A DNA stretch of 64,000 bases from NCBI GenBank assembly GCA_039917105.1, contig JBDSKE010000251.1:24930-88929 (forward strand), given 5' to 3'. A program made the translations under genes and the position numbers. The notes under the pieces are model-generated. The model worked only from the letters and a program-made list of their open reading frames with translations, did no database searches and was not told the origin of the DNA. Shown one piece after another: positions 1 through 10,000 of this stretch. The DNA comes from CAIXRL01 sp039917105 (GTDB lineage: Bacteria; Eisenbacteria; RBG-16-71-46). The stretch's first letter is position 1; each line of letters starts with the position of its first letter.

Positions 1-1732
1 GCGCCACTTCTGCAAGCGATGACGCATCCATTAGAGCAGGCCCGAGTCCGTCGTCGCCATCGGCCACTGAGTCCTCGGCACTCGCCTCAGGGACCTCGGG
101 GGCATCGAGTGCACCGCTCTCGGCGAGCACCGCGACGTCTGGGATGCGCTCCCACCCACCGAGCGGCGTCCATTCGAACAGTACTTCGCCGGATGCGAGG
201 CCTTTGGTGGGGTCCCAGTCGCCTGCACCTGCATGCGCGAAGACGCGGAACTGCAACCAATCGCTGTCACGCAGGTCGAGACAGACCACCGGCAAGGCGT
301 GGTGGATGCGAGTGAATGGACGGATCGCTTCACGCACACTGGAGAAGCGTTCCGCCAGATGCTCCAGCACTTCACGGTCCTCACGTCGCAACGGCAAGCC
401 ATCCCGTTCGCTCAGGACGCGCACCACTTCGGGCGGCGGCTCTTCGTGTACGCGGTGGAACGCGCCAGCGGCGAGGACGACGCTGGTGCGATAACCCAAC
501 TCGGTGCGCTCCCCTGGGACACGCACCACCTCGGAGAATGGCCTGCTGCGGCCATCGGGCCACACGAGCGACAGCCGCAGCTGCAACTCACCCTCCACGC
601 GCACGCACTCGGGGCGCAGCGCCAGCGATTCCTCGTGCACCTCGAGCCGGTCCCCGCTCTTCAGACCGCAGCGGCTCGCCAGTTCGGCCGCCAGCGCCTC
701 GCCCCACACCACGAACGGCGAATCGATCGCGCGGTCGAGCAGCACATCCAACTGCGGGCCGTTCAGTTCGTGCGGTTCGGTGCTACTGGTGAAGGCGAAG
801 CGGAACTCGCCTCCGATCAGCATTCGCAACAGCCGCGCCTGCGGCGGCGAAAGCAGGCCCGGATCACGGCGCAACTCGGCCGCGAGCGTTTCGAGTTGTT
901 GCCCAGTCCGCGGCGCATCGAGCAGGCGGCCCGAGGTGAGCCGCGGCTGCAGTGTCACGCTCACGGAACCGTCCGGGTGCGCAATCAGTCCGAGCAGCAG
1001 GCGAAGACGCCGCGGCTGCTCCCCGCTGCTGCGCGACCAGCGGTCGAGGGAATGCAGCACTTCCCGCCGCTGGCGCTCCTCGAGCTGCAGCACCAAGTCG
1101 GCTCGATCGAAGTAGGGCGCGAGCAACGGATGCACCCGGCCATGATCGGCGGCGGCGATGGCGCGGGCCAGATGATGGCAGCGCAGATCGGGGTCGGGCT
1201 CGGCCACCAGGTCATGCAGGCCAGCGCCAGGCAATACGAACGCATCCAGACCCATCTCGCGCAAGAGATCCAAAGCGGCGTGGTGGCGCTCGTACGGAGG
1301 TCCCTCGCGCAGACGTGTGAGGGGGTCGCGCTGCGACGCGGTGCCACTCGCGGCGGACGGCCCGCCCGGACGCCACTCGACCGGCAGGCTCTCATCCAGC
1401 GCATCGCGCTTCTGCAATCCATCGCGACGCGACGCACCCGCGACCAGCAGTCCGAGCGCGAACGCATGCTTGCACCACGGCGCGCTGGGGCATGAGCAAA
1501 GCGGCGCCCAAGCGGTCTCGGCCCAGCGCCAACGCGTCTGGTAGAGGCGTGAACCCTTCACATCGGCCGAGATGACATCGGAATCGAACGTCAGGTCCGA
1601 CACACTTCCGCCGCGCGCATACTCGGACCCACGCACCTTGAGGTAGCGAGGAAAGGTCACGAGCGTGTCGAACAGGGCGTCGCGCTGCTCGGGGGTGAGC
1701 GCAGTCGCGATATCGGTGGGCAACGAGACCAT
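1..1732 (-). CDS. SWIM zinc-finger SNF2-type helicase, N-terminal part (runs off the left edge)
   Basis: An open frame runs on the minus strand from an ATG at 1732 to the window edge, 577 codons without a stop, so only the N-terminal part is present. Residues about 55-95 form a SWIM zinc-finger: 'CSCPSAPWCKH' gives ligands C79, C81, C87 and H89 (CxC-x5-CxH). A long, poorly conserved alpha/beta region rich in Leu and Glu follows. In bacteria this order (SWIM finger, then a roughly 500-residue spacer) is typical of large HepA/RapA-like SNF2 ATPases, whose helicase core would lie beyond base 1. The core itself is not visible, so the SNF2 assignment rests on architecture. The gene is divergent from acs, with 238 bases between them in which I see no clear promoter. 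A 420-codon frame on the opposite strand here is an antisense shadow. Confidence 0.7.
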   Translation of the reverse strand, partial: MVSLPTDIATALTPEQRDALFDTLVTFPRYLKVRGSEYARGGSVSDLTFDSDVISADVKGSRLYQTRWRWAETAWAPLCSCPSAPWCKHAFALGLLVAGASRRDGLQKRDALDESLPVEWRPGGPSAASGTASQRDPLTRLREGPPYERHHAALDLLREMGLDAFVLPGAGLHDLVAEPDPDLRCHHLARAIAAADHGRVHPLLAPYFDRADLVLQLEERQRREVLHSLDRWSRSSGEQPRRLRLLLGLIAHPDGSVSVTLQPRLTSGRLLDAPRTGQQLETLAAELRRDPGLLSPPQARLLRMLIGGEFRFAFTSSTEPHELNGPQLDVLLDRAIDSPFVVWGEALAAELASRCGLKSGDRLEVHEESLALRPECVRVEGELQLRLSLVWPDGRSRPFSEVVRVPGERTELGYRTSVVLAAGAFHRVHEEPPPEVVRVLSERDGLPLRREDREVLEHLAERFSSVREAIRPFTRIHHALPVVCLDLRDSDWLQFRVFAHAGAGDWDPTKGLASGEVLFEWTPLGGWERIPDVAVLAESGALDAPEVPEASAEDSVADGDDGLGPALMDASSLAEVA

Positions 1733-1970
1733 AGGGTGCGGGCTCACTCGGGGTAAAAGGCATCAGGCGGCGGCTGGCGCGGAACGCGGCACCATAACAC
1801 AGCGGCTGAATGAGAAAGTCCGAGCGATGGCAAGAACTGCGGAAAAACCACGAAAGCGCCTTCTTGGCGGCTGACTTTCCTACGAGTGCTGCACGCCGTA
1901 ACCTCCACCTCATTCGAAAGTGATCGCGCACGCCTGCCGCGTTGCGCGCAGCCCATACACGGAGGCCGCT

Positions 1971-3926
1971 GTGTCGGAGGATATCCACCCGGTGAAGCCG
2001 CAGATCCGCGATCGCGCGCATCTGAAGGGTATGGAAGCATACGAACAGCTCTATCGTCGCTCGCTCGAGGATCCCGAAGCTTACTGGGCCAAGCAGGCCG
2101 AGCGTATCGACTGGTTCCACCCGTGGCACTCGGTGTTGGATGCGGACTATCAGGAAATCGACTTCGCGTGGTACTCGGGCGGCCGCGTCAACGCCTGCTT
2201 CAACTGTGTGGATCGACACCTGGCCGTTCGGGCCGAGCAGACTGCGATCATCTGGGCGGCCGACGAACCCGGCGTGTACCGCCACATCTCGTACCGCGAA
2301 CTGAAGCACGAGGTCTGTCGCCTTGCGAATGTGTTGTTGGCGCGTGGCGTCCGCAGGGGTGACCGAGTCTGCATCTACATGCCCATGGTGCCTGAGGCCG
2401 CATACGCCATGCTCGCGTGCGCGCGCATTGGCGCGGTGCATTCGGTGGTGTTCGGCGGCTTCTCGGCCGAATCATTGCGCGACCGCATCGTGGACGCCCA
2501 GTGCAAGGTGGTGATCACCGCCAACGAAGGCATGCGCGGCGGCAAACACATCCCCCTCAAAGCGATCACCGATAAGGCGATCGAAGGGATGAGCTTGGTC
2601 GAGACGGTGCTTGTCGCCCGCCGCACCGACCACGAAGTGCCGATGGTCGCGGGGCGCGACCACTGGCTGGATGAGGAGATGGCCCGGCAACGCTCGACGT
2701 GCACGGTGGAATGGATGGGCGCAGAGGACCCCTTGTTCATCCTCTATACCTCGGGCTCGACTGGAAAGCCCAAGGGCTTGCTGCACACGACGGGTGGGTA
2801 CCTGGTCTACGCCGCCACGACCCACGAGATGGTATTCGACTATCACGCGGGCGATGTGTACTGCTGCGCCGCCGACGTCGGCTGGATCACCGGCCACACC
2901 TACATCGTGTATGGCCCGCTCGCCAATGGTGCGACCACCGTGATGTTCGAGTCCATCCCCACCTACCCCGACGCCGGTCGGTATTGGCGCATGGTGGACG
3001 ACCTTGGGATCAACATCTTCTACACCGCGCCCACCGCATTGCGCGCGATCGCGCAATCGGGAGACGAGCCAGTGAAGCGCTACCGGCGCGATTCACTGCG
3101 CATCCTGGGATCCGTGGGGGAACCGATCAACCCCGAGATCTGGCGTTGGTACCACGACGTGGTGGGCGAGGCGCGGTGCGCCGTGGTCGACACTTGGTGG
3201 CAGACGGAGACCGGCGGCATCATGATCTCGCCGCTACCCGGCGTGACACCCACCAAGCCGGGCTCCGCCACTTTGCCGCTGTTCGGGATCAAGCCCGTGA
3301 TCGTGGATCCCGAAAAGGGCACGGTGCTCGAAGGCAACGGTGTGAGCGGGGCGTTGTGTCTGGCCACACCGTGGCCTGGCCAAGCCCGTACGGTGTACGG
3401 CGACCATGAACGCTTCAAGAACACTTACTTCACGCAATATCCTGGTTACTACTTCACCGGCGATGGCTGTACGCGTGACTCCGACGGCTATTATTGGATC
3501 ACTGGGCGCATCGACGACGTGCTCAACGTCTCGGGCCATCGGCTGGGCACCGCCGAGGTCGAGAGTGCGCTGGTCGCGCATGAAGCCGTGGCCGAGGCGG
3601 CCGTGGTGGGCTATCCGCATCCCATCAAGGGCCAAGGTATCTACGCCTACGTGGTCCTCAACAACGGCTACGCCGGCGCCCGAGGCGCCGAGTTGCAGGG
3701 CGCGCTCAAAAAACAGGTCCGCACTGCAATCGGGGGGTTCGCTGCGCCCGACATCATCCACATCGCCCCGGGTCTGCCCAAGACCCGCTCGGGCAAGATC
3801 ATGCGTAGGATCCTGCGCAAGATCGCGTCGAGCGAATACACCGGGTTGGGTGACATCACCACCTTGGCCGAACCCGAGGTGGTGGAACGATTGATCGAGC
3901 AGCACCAGGCCCAGGTGGGCGCGTGA
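1971..3926 (+). CDS. acs: Acetyl-coenzyme A synthetase
   Basis: AMP-forming acetate:CoA ligase, converting acetate, ATP and CoA to acetyl-CoA, AMP and PPi in the cytoplasm. The 651 residues match the usual Acs length (about 650). Visible signatures are the N-terminal ACAS_N region ('YWAKQAERIDWFHPW'), the P-loop 'YTSGSTGKPKG', the adenylate-binding 'WWQTETGG', and the C-terminal 'TRSGKIMRRILRK', whose lysine is the catalytic residue reversibly acetylated in known Acs enzymes. The frame extends upstream, but GTG at 1971 has a GGAGG five bases before it (1961-1965) and gives the family length, so I chose it. An HDAC-like deacetylase is encoded in the window at 20800, but nothing in the sequence links the two. 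It is convergent with the PEP-mutase-family gene. Confidence 0.96.
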   Translation: MSEDIHPVKPQIRDRAHLKGMEAYEQLYRRSLEDPEAYWAKQAERIDWFHPWHSVLDADYQEIDFAWYSGGRVNACFNCVDRHLAVRAEQTAIIWAADEPGVYRHISYRELKHEVCRLANVLLARGVRRGDRVCIYMPMVPEAAYAMLACARIGAVHSVVFGGFSAESLRDRIVDAQCKVVITANEGMRGGKHIPLKAITDKAIEGMSLVETVLVARRTDHEVPMVAGRDHWLDEEMARQRSTCTVEWMGAEDPLFILYTSGSTGKPKGLLHTTGGYLVYAATTHEMVFDYHAGDVYCCAADVGWITGHTYIVYGPLANGATTVMFESIPTYPDAGRYWRMVDDLGINIFYTAPTALRAIAQSGDEPVKRYRRDSLRILGSVGEPINPEIWRWYHDVVGEARCAVVDTWWQTETGGIMISPLPGVTPTKPGSATLPLFGIKPVIVDPEKGTVLEGNGVSGALCLATPWPGQARTVYGDHERFKNTYFTQYPGYYFTGDGCTRDSDGYYWITGRIDDVLNVSGHRLGTAEVESALVAHEAVAEAAVVGYPHPIKGQGIYAYVVLNNGYAGARGAELQGALKKQVRTAIGGFAAPDIIHIAPGLPKTRSGKIMRRILRKIASSEYTGLGDITTLAEPEVVERLIEQHQAQVGA

Positions 3927-3974
3927 GGTTCGGCCGCCTCGGGCCCGCCCACCTGGCCGCGTTCCTCAACGCCA

Positions 3975-4817
3975 TCAGGATCGCACTTGCGAAGACCACG
4001 GGTCGAACATCGCGGTAGCCACATCGAGGCTCACCGTATCGGTCGCGAACTCGAACGTCCCTTGGTCCCGCATCTCGCGCGCGGCACCAAGGAAAGCCCC
4101 AAGCGCGGCGCGGCACAGCGCACTCCCGACGCTGACTCGCTTCACCCCGAGTTGCGAGAGCGCCTCCAGACTCATGGATCTCCCTTTCAACCCCACCAAT
4201 ACGTTCACGGGTCGATCGACTGAGCCGACGACGGAGGCGATGTCGCGCGCTTCCGTCAGTCCCGGCGCAAAAAGCACGTCAGCGCCCGCAGCTTGATAAG
4301 CCTGCAGCCGCTTGATCGTATCCGCGAGATCGGCTCGGCCGACCAGATGGTTTTCTGCACGGGCGGTCAACGTGAATGGGAAGGCAAGCGCGTGCGCAGC
4401 GTCGGCCGCGGCTCGGATCCGTTCCACGGCCAGGTCGTGTGCGTGAATCGGATTGTCCGGATCTGACGTGGAGTCCTCGATCGAGGCGCCCACGAGCCCC
4501 GCCTTGGCCGCAAGCCGGATCGCCTCTGCCACCATTTCGGGATCGTCTCCGAAACCGTTCTCGAGATCGCCGCTGACCGGCAACTCGGTGGCACCTGCGA
4601 TGGCGGCCACATGGGCCATCATCCTGTCGCGACCAACCGAGTTGTCGCGCTGCCCAAGGGAGAGCGCAAACCCGGCACTCGTGGTCGCCAGCGCAGCGAA
4701 TCCCAACTGGGCGAGCATCCGCGCGGTCCCCACATCCCAAGGATTGGGCAGGAGGAACGCGCCGGGCCCTTGGTGCAGCGCACGGAAGTCCGCCCCCCTT
4801 TCTGCCTGCGTTCGCAT
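3975..4817 (-). CDS. Isocitrate lyase/PEP mutase family protein
   Basis: A 280-residue TIM-barrel enzyme of the PEP mutase/isocitrate lyase superfamily (PF13714 type), which makes or breaks C-C or P-C bonds next to a carboxylate. Visible features are 'LLPNPWDVGTARML' near the N-terminus, the metal-site segment 'SGDLENGFGDD', 'GASIEDSTSD' and 'LTARAENHL'. The active-site loop Cys of true isocitrate lyases (KKCGH) is absent, so this is not classical glyoxylate-cycle AceA. Substrate is unknown; oxaloacetate, methylisocitrate-like or phosphonate compounds are possible. ATG at 4817 overlaps the stop of the upstream AhpD-like gene by one base (TGATG), so the two are translationally coupled. Both lie opposite the MocR-type regulator that probably controls them. 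Confidence 0.85.
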   Translation of the reverse strand: MRTQAERGADFRALHQGPGAFLLPNPWDVGTARMLAQLGFAALATTSAGFALSLGQRDNSVGRDRMMAHVAAIAGATELPVSGDLENGFGDDPEMVAEAIRLAAKAGLVGASIEDSTSDPDNPIHAHDLAVERIRAAADAAHALAFPFTLTARAENHLVGRADLADTIKRLQAYQAAGADVLFAPGLTEARDIASVVGSVDRPVNVLVGLKGRSMSLEALSQLGVKRVSVGSALCRAALGAFLGAAREMRDQGTFEFATDTVSLDVATAMFDPWSSQVRS

Positions 4818-5284
4818 CACAGGCCGGCCACCACGGCCGGCTCGTAGCCGCCCGGAACGAGCCGGGCCGAGATCGAGAGCCGATTCCACGCATTGACGGC
4901 GGCCAGCGCGAGTGTCAGATCGCACAATTCCTTCTCCGCGAAGTGTGCGCGCACTTGCTCGTGGATTGAATCGGGCACGTGCCCAGTCGAGATCAGGGTG
5001 ACCGCCTCGGTCCACTCCAGGGCAGCCCGTTCTCGATCGGTGTAGTACGGAGCCTCGCGCCAGGCGTCCAGCGAATAGAGTCTCTGCTCGGTCTCATTGA
5101 GCGCTCGCAGATCCTTCCAGTGCATGTCCAGGCAGTACGCGCAGCCGTTGATCTGGGAGGCGCGAAGCCGCACGAGATGAAGAAGCGAATCCTCCAGCCC
5201 ACATGTGCTCACGTACTGGTCCAGAGCATCCATTGCTTCGTACAGGCCCGGCGATGCTTTGGCGTAATCGAGACGCGGTTTCAT
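4817..5284 (-). CDS. Carboxymuconolactone decarboxylase / AhpD-like protein
   Basis: A 155-residue all-alpha protein of the CMD/AhpD family. It has the redox and proton-relay motif 'CAYCLDMH' (C-x-x-C-x3-H) preceded by 'RASQING', the pattern of peroxidase-associated AhpD-like proteins. The C-terminal half contains 'EALTLISTGHVPD'-type helices, here read as 'EAVTLISTGHVPD', and 'LALAAVNAWNRL'. ATG at 5284 is preceded by GGAGG at spacing 4-5, so the longer upstream frame is not the start. It is first in a two-gene run with the PEP-mutase-family gene and divergent from the MocR-type regulator, 121 bases away. Likely role: thiol-dependent peroxide or aldehyde detoxification linked to the coupled lyase (inference). 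Confidence 0.88.
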   Translation of the reverse strand: MKPRLDYAKASPGLYEAMDALDQYVSTCGLEDSLLHLVRLRASQINGCAYCLDMHWKDLRALNETEQRLYSLDAWREAPYYTDRERAALEWTEAVTLISTGHVPDSIHEQVRAHFAEKELCDLTLALAAVNAWNRLSISARLVPGGYEPAVVAGL

Positions 5285-5355
5285 GTTGCCTCCGGTGAGT
5301 GAGGTCTGGGGATGAGTGGTCAAGCGACCACGACAGGATTGACGGTAATTCGTAG

Positions 5356-5404
5356 TTGACCAGTCGAAAAGGTCCATTTATGATATTTTGACTGGACCAC
5401 TTAT
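5356..5404 (+). promoter_or_regulatory. Promoter and probable operator of the MocR-type regulator
   Basis: TTGACC at 5356-5361 and TATGAT at 5379-5384 are separated by exactly 17 bases, a good sigma-70-type promoter reading toward the ATG at 5406. Repeats overlap it: GACCAGTC (5358-5365) faces GACTGGAC (5390-5397) as an imperfect inverted repeat with a 6-bp exact core, and GGTCCATTTAT (5371-5381) recurs directly as GGACCACTTAT (5394-5404), 9 of 11 matching, 23 bases apart. Mixed direct and inverted repeats in the divergent spacer are typical of MocR-family operators and suggest autoregulation plus control of the divergent genes. Confidence 0.6.
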
Positions 5405-5405
5405 C

Positions 5406-6902
5406 ATGCCCAAACGAGCCACGGTTTTCGAACTGACGTTTCCGCCGCGGGATGCCGGGGCAACCGCCTATCGCTGGCTGTGCTCGGCGGTCCGCGCCAG
5501 GATCCTCGAGGGCAGCCTGCGGCCAGGGATGCGGCTCCCCGGAACGCGCGACCTCGCCGAACAGCACGGGCTGTCGCGTGGAACCATCGTCAATGCGTTC
5601 GAGCAGCTGAAGGCCGAGGGCTACCTGGAGGGCCGTGTGGGCTCCGGGACTTTCGTGAGCGCGACTCTTCCCGAGCAATGGCTCGTGGTCCCACCTGAGC
5701 CCGGGACACAGCCACTCGCCCGCGCGAGGCGCCCGCGCAGACTGTCGAGTTTCGCCAAGCGCGTCCGCTCGTTCCCTGTCCTGGAGGTTCGACCTTCCCG
5801 CGCATTCCGGCCCAACCTGCCCGCGCTGGACCTGTTTCCCGCGGCACTCTGGGCTCAGATCACCGCCCGGTCGCTGCGCCATGCCTCGTCGAAACTGTTC
5901 ACGGGATGCGGACCGATGGGATATCCGCCCTTGCGCGCTGCGGTGGCCGATTATCTGAGGGCCTCGCGCGGAGTCCGGTGCGTCCCCGAACAGGTCGCAA
6001 TCGTATCAGGCGTGCAGGACGCCCTCGATCTCGTGGCGCGGCTGTTCATCGAGCCCGGCGACCGGGTGTGTGTGGAAGATCCGGGATACCCGGGCGCATC
6101 CATCGTGTTCGAGATGTTGGGGGCGAAAATCTCGGCGATGGCCCTCGATGAACAAGGAATGGTGCTGCACGCGCGTGGGCTTCGGGGAGCGAAGCTGGTG
6201 TATGTCACCCCGGCGCATCAGTTCCCCTTGGGAATCGCCATGAGCCTGCAGCGGCGTCTGGCCTTGTTGGACTGGGCTCGAAGGTCCAACGCGTTGATCT
6301 TCGAAGACGACTACGACAGCGAGTTCCGATACGTCGGTCACCCATTGCCGGCGTTGCAGGGGCTCGACCACGGCGGCTGCGTCCTGTTCGCGGGGAGCTT
6401 CAGCAAAGTGTTGTTCCCCTCGCTGCGGCTCGGATACATGGTGATTCCAACCGACTTGATCGCGTTGTTCGAGGCAACGAAGTCGGCGACCAGCCGTCAC
6501 CCCACATTGCTGGATCAGGTGGTGTTGTCGGAGTTCATCACCGAGGGACATTTCGGGCGCCATCTGCGCCGGATGCGCGGGGTGTATGCAGAACGACAAC
6601 GAACCCTGCTGGAGTTTGGGCGCCAGGAGTTGAAGGGCCTACTCGAGATCTCCAGCGTCGAGGCCGGGTTACAGACCGTGGGCTGGCTGCTTGCGGGAAT
6701 CGACGAAGCCTCCGCCACGAAGGCCGCCGCGGCCCGGCAGGTGGAGGTCATGCCGCTGGGCCGGTTCAGCCGTGAGCATCCGACCCCTGCCGGATTGCAA
6801 CTCGGCTTCGCGGCAATGGACCCGGCCGAGATACGCCGTGGCGTCCGCGAGCTTGGGGCGGCGCTCCGGGGCGTGAAAAGGTCAGGTTTTCGCGGCTCTT
6901 GA
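5406..6902 (+). CDS. MocR/PdxR-family transcriptional regulator with aminotransferase domain
   Basis: A 498-residue fusion of an N-terminal GntR-type winged helix-turn-helix (about residues 20-85; 'LPGTRDLAEQHGLSRGTIV', 'LEGRVGSGTFV') and a C-terminal class-I aminotransferase-like, PLP-binding domain. The second domain shows 'GPMGYPPLRAAVADYLRASR', 'VEDPGYPGA', 'FEDDYDSEFRY' and the PLP-lysine segment 'AGSFSKVLFPSLRLGYM'. The length fits the MocR family. PLP, or an adduct of PLP with an amine or amino acid, is the usual effector. ATG at 5406 is chosen over a TTG at 5388 because the latter lies at the predicted transcription start. It is divergent from the AhpD-like/PEP-mutase-like pair, its most likely target besides itself. 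Confidence 0.92.
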   Translation: MPKRATVFELTFPPRDAGATAYRWLCSAVRARILEGSLRPGMRLPGTRDLAEQHGLSRGTIVNAFEQLKAEGYLEGRVGSGTFVSATLPEQWLVVPPEPGTQPLARARRPRRLSSFAKRVRSFPVLEVRPSRAFRPNLPALDLFPAALWAQITARSLRHASSKLFTGCGPMGYPPLRAAVADYLRASRGVRCVPEQVAIVSGVQDALDLVARLFIEPGDRVCVEDPGYPGASIVFEMLGAKISAMALDEQGMVLHARGLRGAKLVYVTPAHQFPLGIAMSLQRRLALLDWARRSNALIFEDDYDSEFRYVGHPLPALQGLDHGGCVLFAGSFSKVLFPSLRLGYMVIPTDLIALFEATKSATSRHPTLLDQVVLSEFITEGHFGRHLRRMRGVYAERQRTLLEFGRQELKGLLEISSVEAGLQTVGWLLAGIDEASATKAAAARQVEVMPLGRFSREHPTPAGLQLGFAAMDPAEIRRGVRELGAALRGVKRSGFRGS

Positions 6903-7029
6903 CCGGATTCGTTCCCCGGGATGGGTCGGGGCCCGGATTCCTCTGGAGCCGCCCCGCCGAGCCAGCGTACCCTCGGGGGGAAACCATGTGCCCTGCGCCC
7001 TTGTCCCCGCATCCGAAGAGGCCCCCTTC

Positions 7030-10000
7030 ATGAAGCGCATGTTATCCGGCGCGCTCGCCGCCCTGATCCTGCTTTCCAGCTTCCCGCTCCGCGCGTTCGC
7101 ACAGCCGCCGGGCGCGAACCCCATGAGCGCCAGGGGCGGATCCATCACGCCGCGTTCGTTCGAGTTCAACTCGCTGCCGGGCCGAAGCGGCGACCAACTC
7201 GGATTGATCGCGAAGCGCAAGCCCGAAGGGATCAATCGCGAGACCGAAGCGCGCGTCGAAGCCCTCAAGCTGCACCCGCAGGGCCTCACGCCCGATCGGC
7301 TCGGCCTGGTGACGCTGGACCGCACCACGGGCGTTCGGGGTTTCTCGGCGCAGGCCGACCTCTCGCCCCTTGCGCCGGCAATCAACAACGGTTTTGACGG
7401 CATCACCCAAGGGCCCTACATCCCGAGCGAGCCCACGGTCGCCGCCGGAGCGCTCAACATCCTCTCGGCCGGCAACGTGAGCATCACCGTCACGAACAAG
7501 GACGGCACCAACAAGGTCGAGACCAACGGTGCAACGTTCTTCGGCGTCCCCGCCGCCGAAGGCGCCATCTCGGATGCGCAGTGCTACTACGACGCGCTAC
7601 GTGGCCGTTTCGTGGCGCTGTGCTTCACGCAGGGCACAACGCCTAACTTTTCGTTCTTCTATCTCGCCGTCAGCAAGACCAACGATGCCCGCGGCGCGTG
7701 GTGGCTGTACAAGTTCGACATGACGCTGAACGGCGCCACCGCCAGCAGCAATTGGGCGGACTACCAGGCGCTGGGCGTGAGTGATGACAAGATTGCAATG
7801 ACCGGCCAGATGTTCTCCTTCGCCGGCGATGCTTACCAGTACCAGAAGGTCCGCGTGCTCGACCGCGCCGGCGCTTACTCGGGCGCAACCCTCAGCTACG
7901 TGGATTTCTTCAACTTCGCGGCCCCACCGGGCGGCGACATCGACGACCTGTTCGTGACCAAGGCCGCACGCAATCTGAGCGCCGGCGACAACACGATCCA
8001 TCTGCTGTGCGTGCGCACTGCGGGCGGAACGAATGTGACCTACCGCACCATCACCGGCACGCCCGCAGCGCCCGCGTTGTCGGCGGGCACGCGCGTGACC
8101 GTGGCCACGTATACGCCGCCGCCCGATGCTGTGCAGAAGGGCAGCGCCACGCTGGTGCCCACGAACGACTGCCGCCCGACGGATTTCTATGTGCGGGGCG
8201 GCGTGCTCGTCTGCGCCTGGCATACTGCCGCGAATCTGGGCGGTCAGGTGGCGGCCCTGCGGCTGTTCCGCCTTCGGACCAGCGACCAAGTGGTCCTGAC
8301 CGACGAGACCTATGGCGCAGCGGGAACGTTCTATTATTACCCCGCCGTGACGGTGGACTCGGTGGGCACGGTGTTCCTGGGCTTCGATCGTTCGAGCAGC
8401 ACCGAATACCCCTCGGCCTATGCCACCGGCAAGCGCCGAGGCGAGGCCACGCTGCAGTCCAGTGCGCTACTCAAGGCAGGTGTTTCGTCGACCTCGCAAA
8501 CGCGCTGGGGTGACTACACGGGCATCGACAACGATGCGTCGGCATCGGGACCGAATGCGTCGGTGGCGTGGTATGCCGGTCAATACACCAAGGGCACCAA
8601 CACGTTCGGCACATGGGTCAACAAGCTGACCTACAGCTACGGCCAGATCTCCGGGACGGTCGCCAACGACTGCGACGGAATCGCGGGGACAACCGCCGAC
8701 CGAACACCATTGACTGGCTTCACCGTGACGCTCAAGCAGGGTGCGACCACCGTGGGCGCCACGATATCAGGAGCCGCGGGCGACTACTCGTTCGGTTATC
8801 TCGAGACCGGGTTGTACGACGTGGTCGTCACCGCACCGGTCGGCGGCAGCACGGTCGACGCGATCGCCGGCACGGGCGCCACGTCACAGACGCGCGTGAG
8901 CGACAGCGACGTGCAGGTGAATCTCACGAACGCGCAGATATCCACGGGCAATGCGTTCGTCGTCAGCACCGCCCATACCACGGCGGCCACCACGAGCATC
9001 TCGCCGAACTCCAAGAACGTCGGTGATGGCGCGTTCCCCATGACCGTGAACGGTACGGGATTCCTGTTGTGCTCCGTCGTACGGCTTGACGGCGCGGACC
9101 GCGCCACCACTTACGTCAGCAGTACGCAACTGACTGCGCAGATTCCGGCATCCGACATGCTGGCAGGCGCAGTGCGCAATATCACGGTGTTCCACACGGC
9201 ACCGGGCGGCGGAGTCTCGAATGCGCAGACATTCACGATCGGCGGCACACCCGACACGCAGGCCCCGGTGGCGACGCTCACCTCACCCGCAGGCGGCGAG
9301 AGCTGGCCGGTGGGCTCATCGCAGAACATCACCTGGACGGCGACGGACGATATCGTCGTGTCCTCGATCGATCTGGCGCTGTCCACCGACGGCGGCGCTT
9401 CGTTCCCCACGACGATCGCCACGGCCATCGCCAATTCGGGCACATTTGCCTGGACCGTGCCCGGCACGCCCTCGAGTACGGCACGCGTACGTGTCGTGGC
9501 GCGCGATGGCGCGAACAATCTGGGTTCGGATTCCACCCACACCAACTTCACGATCAGTGGCTTCCTGGTGACGGCTTCGGCGGGCGCCAATGGCACGATC
9601 TCACCCAGCGGCGCCGTCGCGGTGGCGCCGGGGGCGACGCCGTCCTACGTGATATCGCCGGCGGCCGGATACCACGTGCTCGACGTATTGGTGAACGGCG
9701 GCTCGGTGGGCCCAGTCACGAACTACACGTTCGCTGCCATCTCGTCGAATCAGACAATCGCCGCCACTTTCGCCATCAACCTCTACACGCTGGCCGTGAC
9801 CGTGGTGGGGAGCGGCTCTGTGGTCAAGAGCCCTGACCAACCCACTTACGATAGCGGCACGGTGGTCCAACTCACTGCCACCCCGGCGGCTGGCTGGAAC
9901 TTCACGGGCTGGAGCGGAGATGCGAGCGGTATCACGAATCCGCTCGGCGTGACGATGTCCGCGAACAAGAACATCACCGCCACATTCACCCAACACATCT

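Noticed and set aside
233..1495. 420-codon open frame on the plus strand
   Set aside because: It is antisense to the SWIM-finger gene; the minus strand has a conserved zinc-finger motif and stays open to the edge, while this frame shows only the Gln/Arg-rich composition of a GC-rich antisense shadow.
3927..3974. Hairpin terminator between acs and the convergent lyase gene
   Set aside because: Only a 5-bp CGGCC/GGCCG stem with a large loop and no T-run; too weak to call.
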